DNA of 16,003 nt from an uncultured bacterium. Lineage in GTDB: Bacteria; Bacillota; Clostridia; Oscillospirales; Oscillospiraceae. The stretch covers positions 1 through 16,003 of the forward strand of contig CAJMQR010000014.1 in assembly GCA_905215665.1 (NCBI GenBank), given 5' to 3'. How positions within the stretch are numbered: the first letter of the stretch is position 1; each line of letters opens with the position of its first letter. Position numbers and translations under genes: made by a program. Under the pieces are notes generated by a model that was not told the DNA's origin, did no database searches, and saw only the letters and a list, made by a program, of their open reading frames with translations. Below are positions 1 to 6,961 of the stretch, piece after piece.

Positions 1-398
1 GGTTTCATGGAATTGATGCGGGACAGTTCCTTTTTCGCGTCCTCAAGGTTCAGTTCCGCCTGCCGAACCGCAATCTGTTTCCGCTCAAGCTGGATGTCTG
101 AAAGGGTCGTATCATAGCTCAGCAGAGGGTCGCCCTTTTGAACCTCCTGCCCCTCCTGCACAAATACCTGTGTGATGGTCTGCGTGGAGGAGGCGTATAC
201 CTTCTGCAGCTTGTCAGCGGTGACATAGCCGCCGCTCTGCGTTTCGTTCCCAATGTAGGACGAGCTGCACATCGAAACAGGAAGCACCGTTACCGGATTG
301 CTTTTACGGCCAAGAAACCAGACGATGCCCACAACGACGGCCACCACCAGAAGAACGCAGACAGCGGAAATGAGAATCGTCTTCACTTTTTTTGTCAT
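1..398 (-). CDS. HlyD/MacA-type efflux adaptor, membrane-anchored (3' end outside window)
   Basis: Only the first ~132 residues are visible; the gene runs off the left edge. It starts MTKKVKTILI, followed by one hydrophobic segment (about residues 7-29) and then positive residues (GRKSN), so it is predicted to be an N-terminally anchored extracytoplasmic protein. After that come a beta-rich barrel-sandwich half (QTITQVFVQEGQEVQKGDPLL, about residues 77-97) and the start of a coiled coil (DIQLERKQIAVRQAELNLED). That order is typical of HlyD/RND-MFP adaptors that work with MacB-like ABC exporters. The ATG overlaps the stop of the upstream ATPase gene as ATGA (395-398), implying translational coupling. 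The GAAGGCAGG region upstream serves as a weak Shine-Dalgarno. Substrate unknown. It is the second adaptor of the operon and differs from the lipoprotein adaptor at 1088-2395. Confidence 0.85.
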   Translation of the reverse strand, partial: MTKKVKTILISAVCVLLVVAVVVGIVWFLGRKSNPVTVLPVSMCSSSYIGNETQSGGYVTADKLQKVYASSTQTITQVFVQEGQEVQKGDPLLSYDTTLSDIQLERKQIAVRQAELNLEDAKKELSRINSMK

Positions 399-1084
399 TC
401 TGCACACCTGCCTTCTTCCGCCTCGGAAAGGACGCCGTCGCGGATGTAGCGGATCTCTTTCGCACGTTCGGCAATGGAGCGCTCGTGCGTGATCATAATG
501 ATCGTCGCGCCGTTCTGATTCAGAGAGTCAAAAATATCCATGATCTGATCCCCGGAGGCGCTGTCCAGCGCGCCGGTCGGCTCGTCCGCCAGCAGAAGCT
601 TCGGCTTGCCGACGATGGCACGCGCAATGGCCACGCGCTGACACTGTCCGCCGGAAAGCTGGTTCGGACGGAATTCCAGCCGCTCACCGAGGCCCATGAG
701 CTTCAGCGCCTCGACGGCACGTTCCCTCCGCTCCTTTTTCGGCACGCCCGCATACAGCAGCGGAAGCGCCACGTTATCCACGGCGGACATCTTCGGCAGT
801 AGGTAAAAGCTCTGGAACACAAAACCGAGAAGCTTGTTGCGCACCTGCGCCAGTTCGTTGGAGGTCGCGCCGTGCAGGTCTTTTCCGGCAAGCAGATAGC
901 TCCCGCTGGTAGGTACGTCGAGACAGCCGATCAGATTCATCAGCGTGGTCTTGCCGGAACCGGAAGGTCCCATGATGGCAAGATAGTCGCCTTCCTTCAC
1001 CTGCAGGGAGACATTCTTCAGGACACGTACCGTTTCCCTGCCCTGAGGATAGTCCTTGCAGATATCCTTCATTTCCACCAGCAT
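395..1084 (-). CDS. ABC transporter ATP-binding protein, MacB/LolD type
   Basis: Cytoplasmic nucleotide-binding subunit of 229 aa, usual length for the MacB/LolD/FtsE-like exporter ATPases. Visible motifs: Walker A GPSGSGKTT (residues 39-47), Q-loop VFQSFYLLP (from 89), signature LSGGQCQR (143-150), Walker B LLLADEPTGALD (163-174) and the switch His in ITHE (His200). The 'LADEPTGALD' and 'FQSFYLLP' wording is characteristic of this subfamily. The gene begins 3 nt after the stop of the lipoprotein adaptor; its ribosome binding site GGAGGGAGG lies within the end of that gene. It overlaps the next adaptor by ATGA. This order (adaptor, ATPase, adaptor) predicts an energy-driven export complex; the FtsX/MacB-like permease is not in the window and is presumably further left. 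The signature has Cys where Gln/Lys is commoner (GGQCQR), which should not affect function. Substrate cannot be inferred. Confidence 0.93.
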   Translation of the reverse strand: MLVEMKDICKDYPQGRETVRVLKNVSLQVKEGDYLAIMGPSGSGKTTLMNLIGCLDVPTSGSYLLAGKDLHGATSNELAQVRNKLLGFVFQSFYLLPKMSAVDNVALPLLYAGVPKKERRERAVEALKLMGLGERLEFRPNQLSGGQCQRVAIARAIVGKPKLLLADEPTGALDSASGDQIMDIFDSLNQNGATIIMITHERSIAERAKEIRYIRDGVLSEAEEGRCAE

Positions 1085-1087
1085 GGC

Positions 1088-2395
1088 TCAACCTCCCTCC
1101 ACGGGAGCCTCCGGCGCGGCATCCTCCGCCGGGTAGCCGCCCTCTATCCCGGAATCGTCTCCGGGCTGGCCTTCCACCTCAGGGAAGCCGCCGTCCTCCG
1201 GATAGTCCATGCCGCCGGAAGAGAAGTCCATCTCACTGTTCAGATCGTATTTGACCACGGGAGCGCCCTCCTGCATCCCCTCTTCCGGGAAAGCGATATA
1301 GTCTTCCGGCGTCAGGCCGTCCGTGATCTTATAGCTGTTGAGTCCTTCGTCAAAGTCTCCGAGCGTAACGCTGCGCTTTTCCAGTTTGTCGCGCTTGTCC
1401 GCAGCCCAGACATAGTAGCCCTCTTCCTCGGAGCCTGAAATATAGGAGGCATCCAGCCACAGCCCGTCTTTCGTCTCATTCTGGCCGTTGTCCGGCTCGA
1501 TGTAGACATGCTGTCCCAGCATCAGGCCATCCGTGGAGTCCAGACGGACATAAAACGGGTAGGTGCTGCTGGAGGTTGTGTCATCGCCGCCGTCAAAGCC
1601 GTAATAATACATGGAATTGGAATTGCTATTGTCGGGATTGTTCTGATCAATCTCGCTGACTGTTCCGGTCCATGTCGCGCTGCTGTCCACACGGGAACGG
1701 ATGATAACCTGCATTCCCTCGAAAAGCTCCGCGCGGTTGAGCTCATTGATTTTTCCCTTGACGCGGTAGTCGCCGCTCTGGATTAAAACGATGTACGGCA
1801 GAGGCTGTCCGGTGATATTATCCGTCCCGCCGTTTTCGTTGATCGCCTGTACCTTTCCGTCGATGGGAGAGAGGATCTCACCGCTCTCGGAGGTGTTTTT
1901 CAGGCTCTCAAGCTCCTTCTCCTTGACGGCAAGATTGTATTGCGCTTCCTTTTTGTCCGCCTGCAGAGACTGGATCTGCACCGTATAGGAAAGCTGCTCC
2001 GACGCGGGCGCGGATGCCTTTTCCTTTTCCAGCTGCGCAACACGGGAATCGAAATCGGAAATGGAATTCTTCAGGCTTTCAATCTCCAGCTCCGCCTTTT
2101 CAATGGTGAGCTTCATTTCTTCCATATCATAGACAAACAGGACGTCTCCCTTTTTGACCTCCTGCCCGACCTGGGCTTTCAGTTCCTGAACCTTGCGGTT
2201 TTCATCGCGCTCGATCTTGATCTCATTCTGCGCAATCACGACGCCCGCACAGGCATTGAACTCACCGGCCATGCCGTAGCCGGTGATCATGGCGACCGAC
2301 TGTACATTGACGGGGGCCTTTGTCGAGCCGCAGCCGGTCAACAGGCCGAGCAGCAGTACGGAAATCAAAAGCAGCGTCATCCGTTGTTTTTTCAT
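1088..2395 (-). CDS. Efflux adaptor lipoprotein, HlyD/RND-MFP family
   Basis: 435 aa. N-terminal type II signal peptide with lipobox LLTGC (lipidated Cys22), so it is expected on the outer face of the membrane. Order: first half of the biotinyl-lipoyl-like domain (QELKAQVGQEVKKGDVLFVYD), a long charged coiled coil (about residues 85-165, rich in K/E/L), second half (GEILSPIDGKVQAIN), then beta-barrel and membrane-proximal parts (RVKGKINE onward). The C-terminus (about 395-435) is low-complexity, rich in G, E, D and P, and strongly acidic. These are hallmarks of adaptor subunits of tripartite or MacAB-like pumps; in Gram-positives they pair with an ABC ATPase and permease. Start chosen at the ATG behind GGAGGAACTGTT. 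First gene of its operon, with the ATPase 3 nt downstream. Alternative role: an exporter accessory protein for peptides. The family call is secure; the substrate is unknown. Confidence 0.9.
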   Translation of the reverse strand: MKKQRMTLLLISVLLLGLLTGCGSTKAPVNVQSVAMITGYGMAGEFNACAGVVIAQNEIKIERDENRKVQELKAQVGQEVKKGDVLFVYDMEEMKLTIEKAELEIESLKNSISDFDSRVAQLEKEKASAPASEQLSYTVQIQSLQADKKEAQYNLAVKEKELESLKNTSESGEILSPIDGKVQAINENGGTDNITGQPLPYIVLIQSGDYRVKGKINELNRAELFEGMQVIIRSRVDSSATWTGTVSEIDQNNPDNSNSNSMYYYGFDGGDDTTSSSTYPFYVRLDSTDGLMLGQHVYIEPDNGQNETKDGLWLDASYISGSEEEGYYVWAADKRDKLEKRSVTLGDFDEGLNSYKITDGLTPEDYIAFPEEGMQEGAPVVKYDLNSEMDFSSGGMDYPEDGGFPEVEGQPGDDSGIEGGYPAEDAAPEAPVEGG

Positions 2396-2408
2396 AACAG
2401 TTCCTCCG

Positions 2409-2423
2409 TTCTGAATTTCAGAA
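2409..2423. promoter_or_regulatory. Perfect 7-1-7 inverted repeat before the efflux operon
   Basis: TTCTGAATTTCAGAA is a perfect inverted repeat with a single central base. It lies directly upstream of the ribosome binding site of the lipoprotein adaptor gene. It could be an operator for a local repressor, or a small hairpin in the leader. I could not identify a convincing -35/-10 pair upstream (TTGAAA at 2475-2480 on the minus strand is the best -35, but no good -10 follows). One such repeat is expected by chance in a window of this size, so only its position makes it notable. Confidence 0.3.
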
Positions 2424-2566
2424 ATCGTTCTTTTGACGTTATGTTTCAGGACATGTTCCCATGAATGGTAATTTTTTCAAAAAACTACCCGAAAGGATCG
2501 TGGGGCCAGACACCGTCATTTGCGAAGGCGGAGATGGCATGAGCATTTCCGTGCAATACTCAGACA

Positions 2567-2600
2567 TAAAAAAGGGAACACCTCTTGCGGGGTATTCCCT
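2567..2600 (-). terminator. Rho-independent terminator after the mrp-like gene
   Basis: On the minus strand AGGGAATACC, an 8-nt loop, then GGTGTTCCCT (10 pairs, one of them T-G) is followed by TTTTTTA. It starts about 10 nt after the stop codon of the Mrp-type ATPase gene. It closes the comEC-to-mrp cluster and separates it from the efflux operon. Confidence 0.88.
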
Positions 2601-2609
2601 TTACTTCCT

Positions 2610-3434
2610 TCATAATGCTATGATTGCGGCCAGCACCGGCTCCAGTTCTTCGGTATCGAGCGTCTCCGCCTCGCCACTGTCGCAGGCTTTTGCAACATTC
2701 GGGTCGATGGGCAGGCGCGCCAGCACCGGCAGATGATATGCCTGCGCGGTCTCGGCCAGATGGCTTTCGCCGAAAATCGCATGCTTCGTGCCGCAGTCCG
2801 GGCAGCGGAAATAGCTGTAGTTTTCCACAAGACCGAGCACCGGCACCTGCATCATGTTGGCCATGCGTACCGCTTTCCCCACAATCATGGACACCAGCTC
2901 CTGCGGCGAGGTGACGATAATCACGCCGTCTACCGGCAGGGACTGGAATACCGTCAGCGGAACGTCCCCCGTTCCGGGAGGCATATCGACAAACATATAA
3001 TCCACGTCCTGCCAGATCACATCCGTCCAGAACTGCTTCACCGCGCCCGCGATGATCGGGCCGCGCCAGAGCACAGGGTCGCTGGCATTGTCCAGCAGAA
3101 GGTTAATGGACATAATCTGAACACCCGTTCTGCTCACGGCCGGATGCAGGCCCGACTCCTCCGCCCCGGCACATTCCTCCACACCGAAGGCTTTGGGGAT
3201 GGAGGGGCCAGTGATATCCGCGTCCAGAATTGCCGCGCGCATTCCGCGGCGCTGCACCGCGGCGGCCAGCATGGCCGTGACGGTACTCTTGCCGACGCCG
3301 CCCTTTCCGGACACAACGGCAATGACCTTCTTTACCTTGGATTGTTCATTCAGAGCGGCGAGAAGGCTCTCTTTTGTCCGTTCGCCGCAGTTTTCGCTGC
3401 AGGCAGCGCAATTGCCGCCGCAATTTTCACTCAT
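2610..3434 (-). CDS. mrp: Mrp/Nbp35-type Fe-S cluster carrier ATPase
   Basis: 274-aa cytoplasmic P-loop ATPase of the MinD/Mrp group that holds and transfers Fe-S clusters to apoproteins. Visible: deviant Walker A GKGGVGKST (residues 43-51), DADITGPSIP (71-80), Walker B-like DMPPGTGD (150-157), and the C-terminal CPDC pair (Cys211/Cys214) used in the family to bind the bridging cluster at the dimer interface. The first 16 residues carry four further cysteines (5, 9, 12, 16; C-x3-C-x2-C-x3-C), resembling in concept the N-terminal ferredoxin-like motif of Nbp35, though the spacing differs. The DUF59 domain found at the N-terminus of many bacterial Mrp proteins is absent. Start follows GGGAGGAG with 8-nt spacing. 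Last gene of its cluster, 21 nt after the ABC-F gene. The gene symbol reflects family, not proven orthology. Confidence 0.92.
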   Translation of the reverse strand: MSENCGGNCAACSENCGERTKESLLAALNEQSKVKKVIAVVSGKGGVGKSTVTAMLAAAVQRRGMRAAILDADITGPSIPKAFGVEECAGAEESGLHPAVSRTGVQIMSINLLLDNASDPVLWRGPIIAGAVKQFWTDVIWQDVDYMFVDMPPGTGDVPLTVFQSLPVDGVIIVTSPQELVSMIVGKAVRMANMMQVPVLGLVENYSYFRCPDCGTKHAIFGESHLAETAQAYHLPVLARLPIDPNVAKACDSGEAETLDTEELEPVLAAIIAL

Positions 3435-3455
3435 AATCGGTTCTCCTCCCGAAAA

Positions 3456-5324
3456 TTATTCGATCTGTGCCGCAGCGTTTTCCCACTGCGTCATCAGCTC
3501 TTCCAGTTTTGATTCCTGGGCTTCCTTCTCCGCCGTCAGGCGCATGAGCTCCTGATAGTCCGAAGCAGCTTGCTCCAATGCCCGATCCAGTCCGGCAATC
3601 GTCTGCTCCTGCGCAGTGATCTCCCGTTCCAGCCGCCGCACCAGCTTCTGAAGCTCCTTGTCCGGCATCTGTTTGGGGGGCTTGGCGGCTTTTTCCTTCT
3701 TCTCCGGCTGGCGCTGCATCGCCTCATGCTCCTTGATGGAGCGGTACTTTGCATAACCACAGGGGAAATCGCGGATGCTTCCGTTTTCCAGCTCCCAGAT
3801 ACGCGTGGCAAACTTGTCCACAAAATAGCGGTCATGGGATACGAAAATCAGCGTTCCTCCGTAGTCTTCGATGGCACAGTCGATCCACTCGCGGGAAGCG
3901 ACGTCCAGATGGTTGGTCGGTTCGTCCAGCACCAGAAGATTGATCTTGTCATCCATCAGCATACACAGCCGCAGGCGCGACTGCTCTCCGCCGGAGAGCG
4001 TACCCACCGTTTTGAAAACGTCCTCCCCCGAAAACAGGAAGGCGCCCAGGCGATCGCGCGCAACCTGCGGCGTACAGTTTTTCTCATAGAGCATCGTGTC
4101 ATAGAGCGTCCGCTCCGGGTGATCGAAGTGGATAACCTGGGGCAGATAGCCGGTTTTGACCGAGGGTCCGAAGCGGATTTTTCCCTCCCCCGCCTCTTCG
4201 CCCAGAAGGACGCGGAGAAAGGTCGTTTTCCCCGTACCGTTGTCGCCCAGCAGCGCGATGCGCTCTCCGCCGGCGACCTGCAAATCAACCCCGGAAAAAA
4301 GCCGGCGCCCACCGAAGCTCTTGCCAAGGCCGCGGACGGTGAGAACCTCGTCGCCGTGGAAATCCTTCTCGCTGAATTTCGCGCGGAGCGTTTTTTCCTT
4401 TGTCGGCCGCTCCGTCTTTTCGATTCGTTCCATGCGGTGCTGAATGGACATCGCGCGGCGGTAGAGCACCCGGTTATTGATTCCCCAGCCCTTCATTCGC
4501 TCCAGCGTGAAACCGAGCTGCTTGAGCTTCGCCTGCTCCTGCTCGTACTGCTTGAGCTGCGTGTTGAAACGTTCCTGCTTTTCCTGCAGATAGAAGGTGT
4601 AGTTTCCGCTGTAAAATTCCGCCCGTCCTGCGCTGATCTCAATGATGCGGCCGACGACCTGATCGAGGAAATAGCGGTCGTGGGAGATCGTCAGAACCGT
4701 CCCCCTGAATTTTTTAATGTAGTCTTCCAGCCACTCCACACTGCGCAGATCCAGATGGTTGGTCGGCTCGTCCAGCAGGAGAATATCCGTCTTTTCCAGC
4801 AGCAGCCGCGCCAGATTGACACGTGTTTTTTCGCCGCCGGAAAGCCGGTCAAAAAGGCGCGCACGCATTTCCTGCGGAATTCCAAGGCCGTTGCAGATCT
4901 TATCCGTCTGTATGCCCTGCTCATAGCCGCCGCCCACATGGTATGCGTTACTCAGCCGGTCATATTCCTGTAAAACCGCCTTGTCCGCATCTTCTGCCAT
5001 CCGCCGCTCCAGCGCCTCCATTTGCCGCTTGATCGCGCGGAGCGGCGCAAATGCCGTGCCAAGCACGTCGTCCACCGTATAACCCTGCGGATAGTTGGGA
5101 ATCTGCGAGATCAGTCCCAGTTTTTTCCCGGCAGCGATCATGACCTCTCCGCTGTCCGGCGTCAGTTCTCCCGTCAGAATCCGGAAAAGCGTGGTTTTTC
5201 CGCAGCCGTTGCGCCCCATGATGCCGACACATTCGCCCTCATGGATATCGAAGCTCAGCCCGTCGAGGAGAACCGTGCCAACCTCAAAGGACTTTACCAG
5301 TTCCTTTACCGAAATATCAATCAT
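3456..5324 (-). CDS. ABC-F family ribosome-associated ATPase (YdiF/Uup-like)
   Basis: 622 aa with two ABC domains and no membrane segment. First half: Walker A GRNGCGKTT (residues 37-45), signature LSGGEKTRVNLARLLL, Walker B DILLLDEPTNHLD. Second half: Walker A GDNGTGKTT, signature LSGGEQSRLRLCML, Walker B NLLVLDEPTNHLD. Between them is the helical linker (about 260-320, lysine/arginine rich) that in ABC-F proteins reaches the ribosomal P-site tRNA. A charged coiled-coil extension (about residues 545-622) ends the protein. ABC-F proteins act on stalled ribosomes; some protect against antibiotics, but the layout here fits the housekeeping YdiF-type group better. I start at 5324, not the longer in-frame ATG at 5366, because CGGAGACAACA-ATG gives a ribosome binding site and the ATG overlaps the TOPRIM gene's stop (ATGATTGA). 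An antibiotic-resistance role cannot be excluded. Confidence 0.92.
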   Translation of the reverse strand: MIDISVKELVKSFEVGTVLLDGLSFDIHEGECVGIMGRNGCGKTTLFRILTGELTPDSGEVMIAAGKKLGLISQIPNYPQGYTVDDVLGTAFAPLRAIKRQMEALERRMAEDADKAVLQEYDRLSNAYHVGGGYEQGIQTDKICNGLGIPQEMRARLFDRLSGGEKTRVNLARLLLEKTDILLLDEPTNHLDLRSVEWLEDYIKKFRGTVLTISHDRYFLDQVVGRIIEISAGRAEFYSGNYTFYLQEKQERFNTQLKQYEQEQAKLKQLGFTLERMKGWGINNRVLYRRAMSIQHRMERIEKTERPTKEKTLRAKFSEKDFHGDEVLTVRGLGKSFGGRRLFSGVDLQVAGGERIALLGDNGTGKTTFLRVLLGEEAGEGKIRFGPSVKTGYLPQVIHFDHPERTLYDTMLYEKNCTPQVARDRLGAFLFSGEDVFKTVGTLSGGEQSRLRLCMLMDDKINLLVLDEPTNHLDVASREWIDCAIEDYGGTLIFVSHDRYFVDKFATRIWELENGSIRDFPCGYAKYRSIKEHEAMQRQPEKKEKAAKPPKQMPDKELQKLVRRLEREITAQEQTIAGLDRALEQAASDYQELMRLTAEKEAQESKLEELMTQWENAAAQIE

Positions 5325-5916
5325 TGTTGTCTCCGTTGTTTCCGTAATTGGAATAAAACTCGTCACGCGACATCAAAACATTCAGTGCGTCGAGCAGCGC
5401 ATTGCTGCTCATATGCTCCGGGAGGCGAAGCTTCCGCAGCAGTTCGCCGCGCCGCGCCGCGCTGCCCGCGCCGCCGGAATAGCCCGCGGCGTATAAATCC
5501 GCCTTTGTAATCGGCTCCGCCCTGCCCGCATCGGAAGCTGCCGCCTCTACGCCCGCGTTTTTGAGCGCCTGCAGCAGCACTTCCGCAGACATGCCTTCAA
5601 CGCCCAGCTTCCCTTCCTTTCCCGGATGCTCCTTGCGGCGCTCCTTGCCCCAGACGTCCGGGATATAGGCATGCAGTACACCCTCCTTCGGGAGCACCCG
5701 CTTGAGATAATTCCGGATCACAAAGCCCGCTCCATCCGAATCCGTCAGAATCACCAGTCCCCTGCGCTCCGCCGCCAGACGCAGCAGCGACACAAGCTCT
5801 CTGTTTTTCATCACGCCAAAGCCGGAAGTCTCAAAAATCGGCGCGTCGATCAACTGGCGCAGGGCGTTTTTGTCATACCTTCCTTCCACAACGACCGCCT
5901 GCTTCAGCTTAATCAT
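5317..5916 (-). CDS. TOPRIM-domain protein, RNase M5-like
   Basis: 199 aa from the chosen ATG. The N-terminal half is a TOPRIM fold: VVVEGRYDK with catalytic Glu11, then LTDSDGAG with Asp59 and Asp61 as metal ligands, and HAYIPDVWGK/GKLGVEGM, a layout shared with RNase M5 (RnmV, maturation of 5S rRNA; about 186 aa in Bacillus). The C-terminal part (about 110-185, AEVLLQALK...ITKADLYAAG...LLRKLRLPEHMSSNALLDALNVL) looks like the domain usually annotated DUF4093 in clostridial proteins. So it is either RNase M5 or a close 'small primase-like' paralogue. The start at 5916 is supported by GGAGGAGG with 7-nt spacing and by an 8-nt overlap with the holA stop (ATGATTAA); an in-frame ATG at 5955 lies inside holA and is less likely. 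Its stop overlaps the ABC-F start. Confidence 0.85.
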   Translation of the reverse strand: MIKLKQAVVVEGRYDKNALRQLIDAPIFETSGFGVMKNRELVSLLRLAAERRGLVILTDSDGAGFVIRNYLKRVLPKEGVLHAYIPDVWGKERRKEHPGKEGKLGVEGMSAEVLLQALKNAGVEAAASDAGRAEPITKADLYAAGYSGGAGSAARRGELLRKLRLPEHMSSNALLDALNVLMSRDEFYSNYGNNGDNND

Positions 5917-6958
5917 GGCGTGCCTCCTCCGAAAGCGCGAGGATGAGCAGCTCAAGAAGCCGCACGGGGTTGTCGTAGGAGGTTTTCATCTTATAATCCG
6001 TCTCGCAGCACAGAAGTACCGCCTTGCGGCAGAAGCCTTCCGACAGGCGGCGCGCCAGCGACATCGTCCGGTTCGCCGCGGAGGAGGTCATTGAATAAAG
6101 ATCCGCCAGGTCTGCCGCCGTTTTTCCGGCGCTCATCAGCGTTTTGGCCGCGCTGAGCCGCCGCATCTGGGTGCCGATCGCCGCAAGAAGGACGATCGGT
6201 TCCGACTGCAGCTTGATCATGGCGCCGAGCCGTTCCAGCGCGGCGGAAAAGTTTCTCTGTGCCAGCGCGTCCGTGATCTCAAAGACCACGGCCTCCGGCG
6301 TCGGCTCCGCCACGGCGTCGATGTCCGCCGGCACAATTTCCGGCGCTTCGGAATAGGCGCAGATCTTCTCTATCTCCGTATGCAGCCGTGTCATGGACAC
6401 GCCGCAGTAATGGATCAGGTAGCTGCAAGTTTGCGGCGCGACCTGCTTGCCCTTCGCCCGAAAATGCCGCACAATCCACGCCGTAAGATCGTGTTCACTC
6501 TGGTAGCGGAATTCCACCAGTACGGCATTTTTCTGGATGGCGTCCCAGAGCCTTTTCATCCGTTTATCCGGCTTGAAGGACAGCGCGCTGTAAGTCAAAA
6601 CGAGGCAGCAATACTCAGGCAGCTCCGTCAGAAGCTGCGCGATCTCATTTCTCTCCTCCTCCGGCAGCTCAAATAGATCGGCATCGTCCACATGGACGAG
6701 AGATCGTTCCGACATCATCGGAATCGCTTCGACGCTGTCATAGAAAAGCTGCGCGGACAGATTCTCCTGCGTCAGACGGTGATAGTTAAAGTCCTCCGTC
6801 AGCTCGTCCAGAAGCTGCTTTTTCAACATGGCGAAGTAATGGCGGCGCAGATAGTCCTCTTCGCCGTAAAAGATATAGAAATTCCCCGGCTTTTTCTGCG
6901 CAAGGTCATTTTTCAGTTGTGCAAGCCCATTGGAAGTTCCTTCCGTCTTTTTTGCCAT
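5909..6958 (-). CDS. holA: DNA polymerase III, delta subunit
   Basis: 349 aa, normal length for HolA, the clamp-loader subunit that opens the beta sliding clamp. The N-terminus has the family's AAA-like opening (GNFYIFYGEEDYLRRHY, about residues 25-41). The DLFELPEEERNEIAQLL stretch, the AWIVRHFRAKGKQV segment around the middle, and the C-terminal collar-domain helices (ERLGAMIKLQSEPIVLLAAIGTQMRRL, then a final helix LLELLILALSEE) are also typical. No Walker A is expected in delta and none is seen. It starts 3 nt after the comEC stop (TAG GCC ATG), the conserved comEC-holA arrangement of Firmicutes. Its last codons overlap the start of the TOPRIM gene by 8 nt. Confidence is high from both sequence and position. 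Confidence 0.94.
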   Translation of the reverse strand: MAKKTEGTSNGLAQLKNDLAQKKPGNFYIFYGEEDYLRRHYFAMLKKQLLDELTEDFNYHRLTQENLSAQLFYDSVEAIPMMSERSLVHVDDADLFELPEEERNEIAQLLTELPEYCCLVLTYSALSFKPDKRMKRLWDAIQKNAVLVEFRYQSEHDLTAWIVRHFRAKGKQVAPQTCSYLIHYCGVSMTRLHTEIEKICAYSEAPEIVPADIDAVAEPTPEAVVFEITDALAQRNFSAALERLGAMIKLQSEPIVLLAAIGTQMRRLSAAKTLMSAGKTAADLADLYSMTSSAANRTMSLARRLSEGFCRKAVLLCCETDYKMKTSYDNPVRLLELLILALSEEARHD

Positions 6959-6961
6959 GGC

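Noticed and set aside
2461..2736. Plus-strand frame crossing the mrp terminator
   Set aside because: It translates the terminator and antisense of the Mrp C-terminus; no ribosome binding site.
3570..4973. A 467-codon open frame on the plus strand
   Set aside because: Antisense to the ABC-F gene, whose motifs are unambiguous.
3456..5324. Antibiotic-resistance ABC-F (Vga/Lsa/OptrA-like)
   Set aside because: The C-terminal coiled coil and setting among housekeeping genes fit YdiF-type proteins better; sequence alone cannot show resistance.
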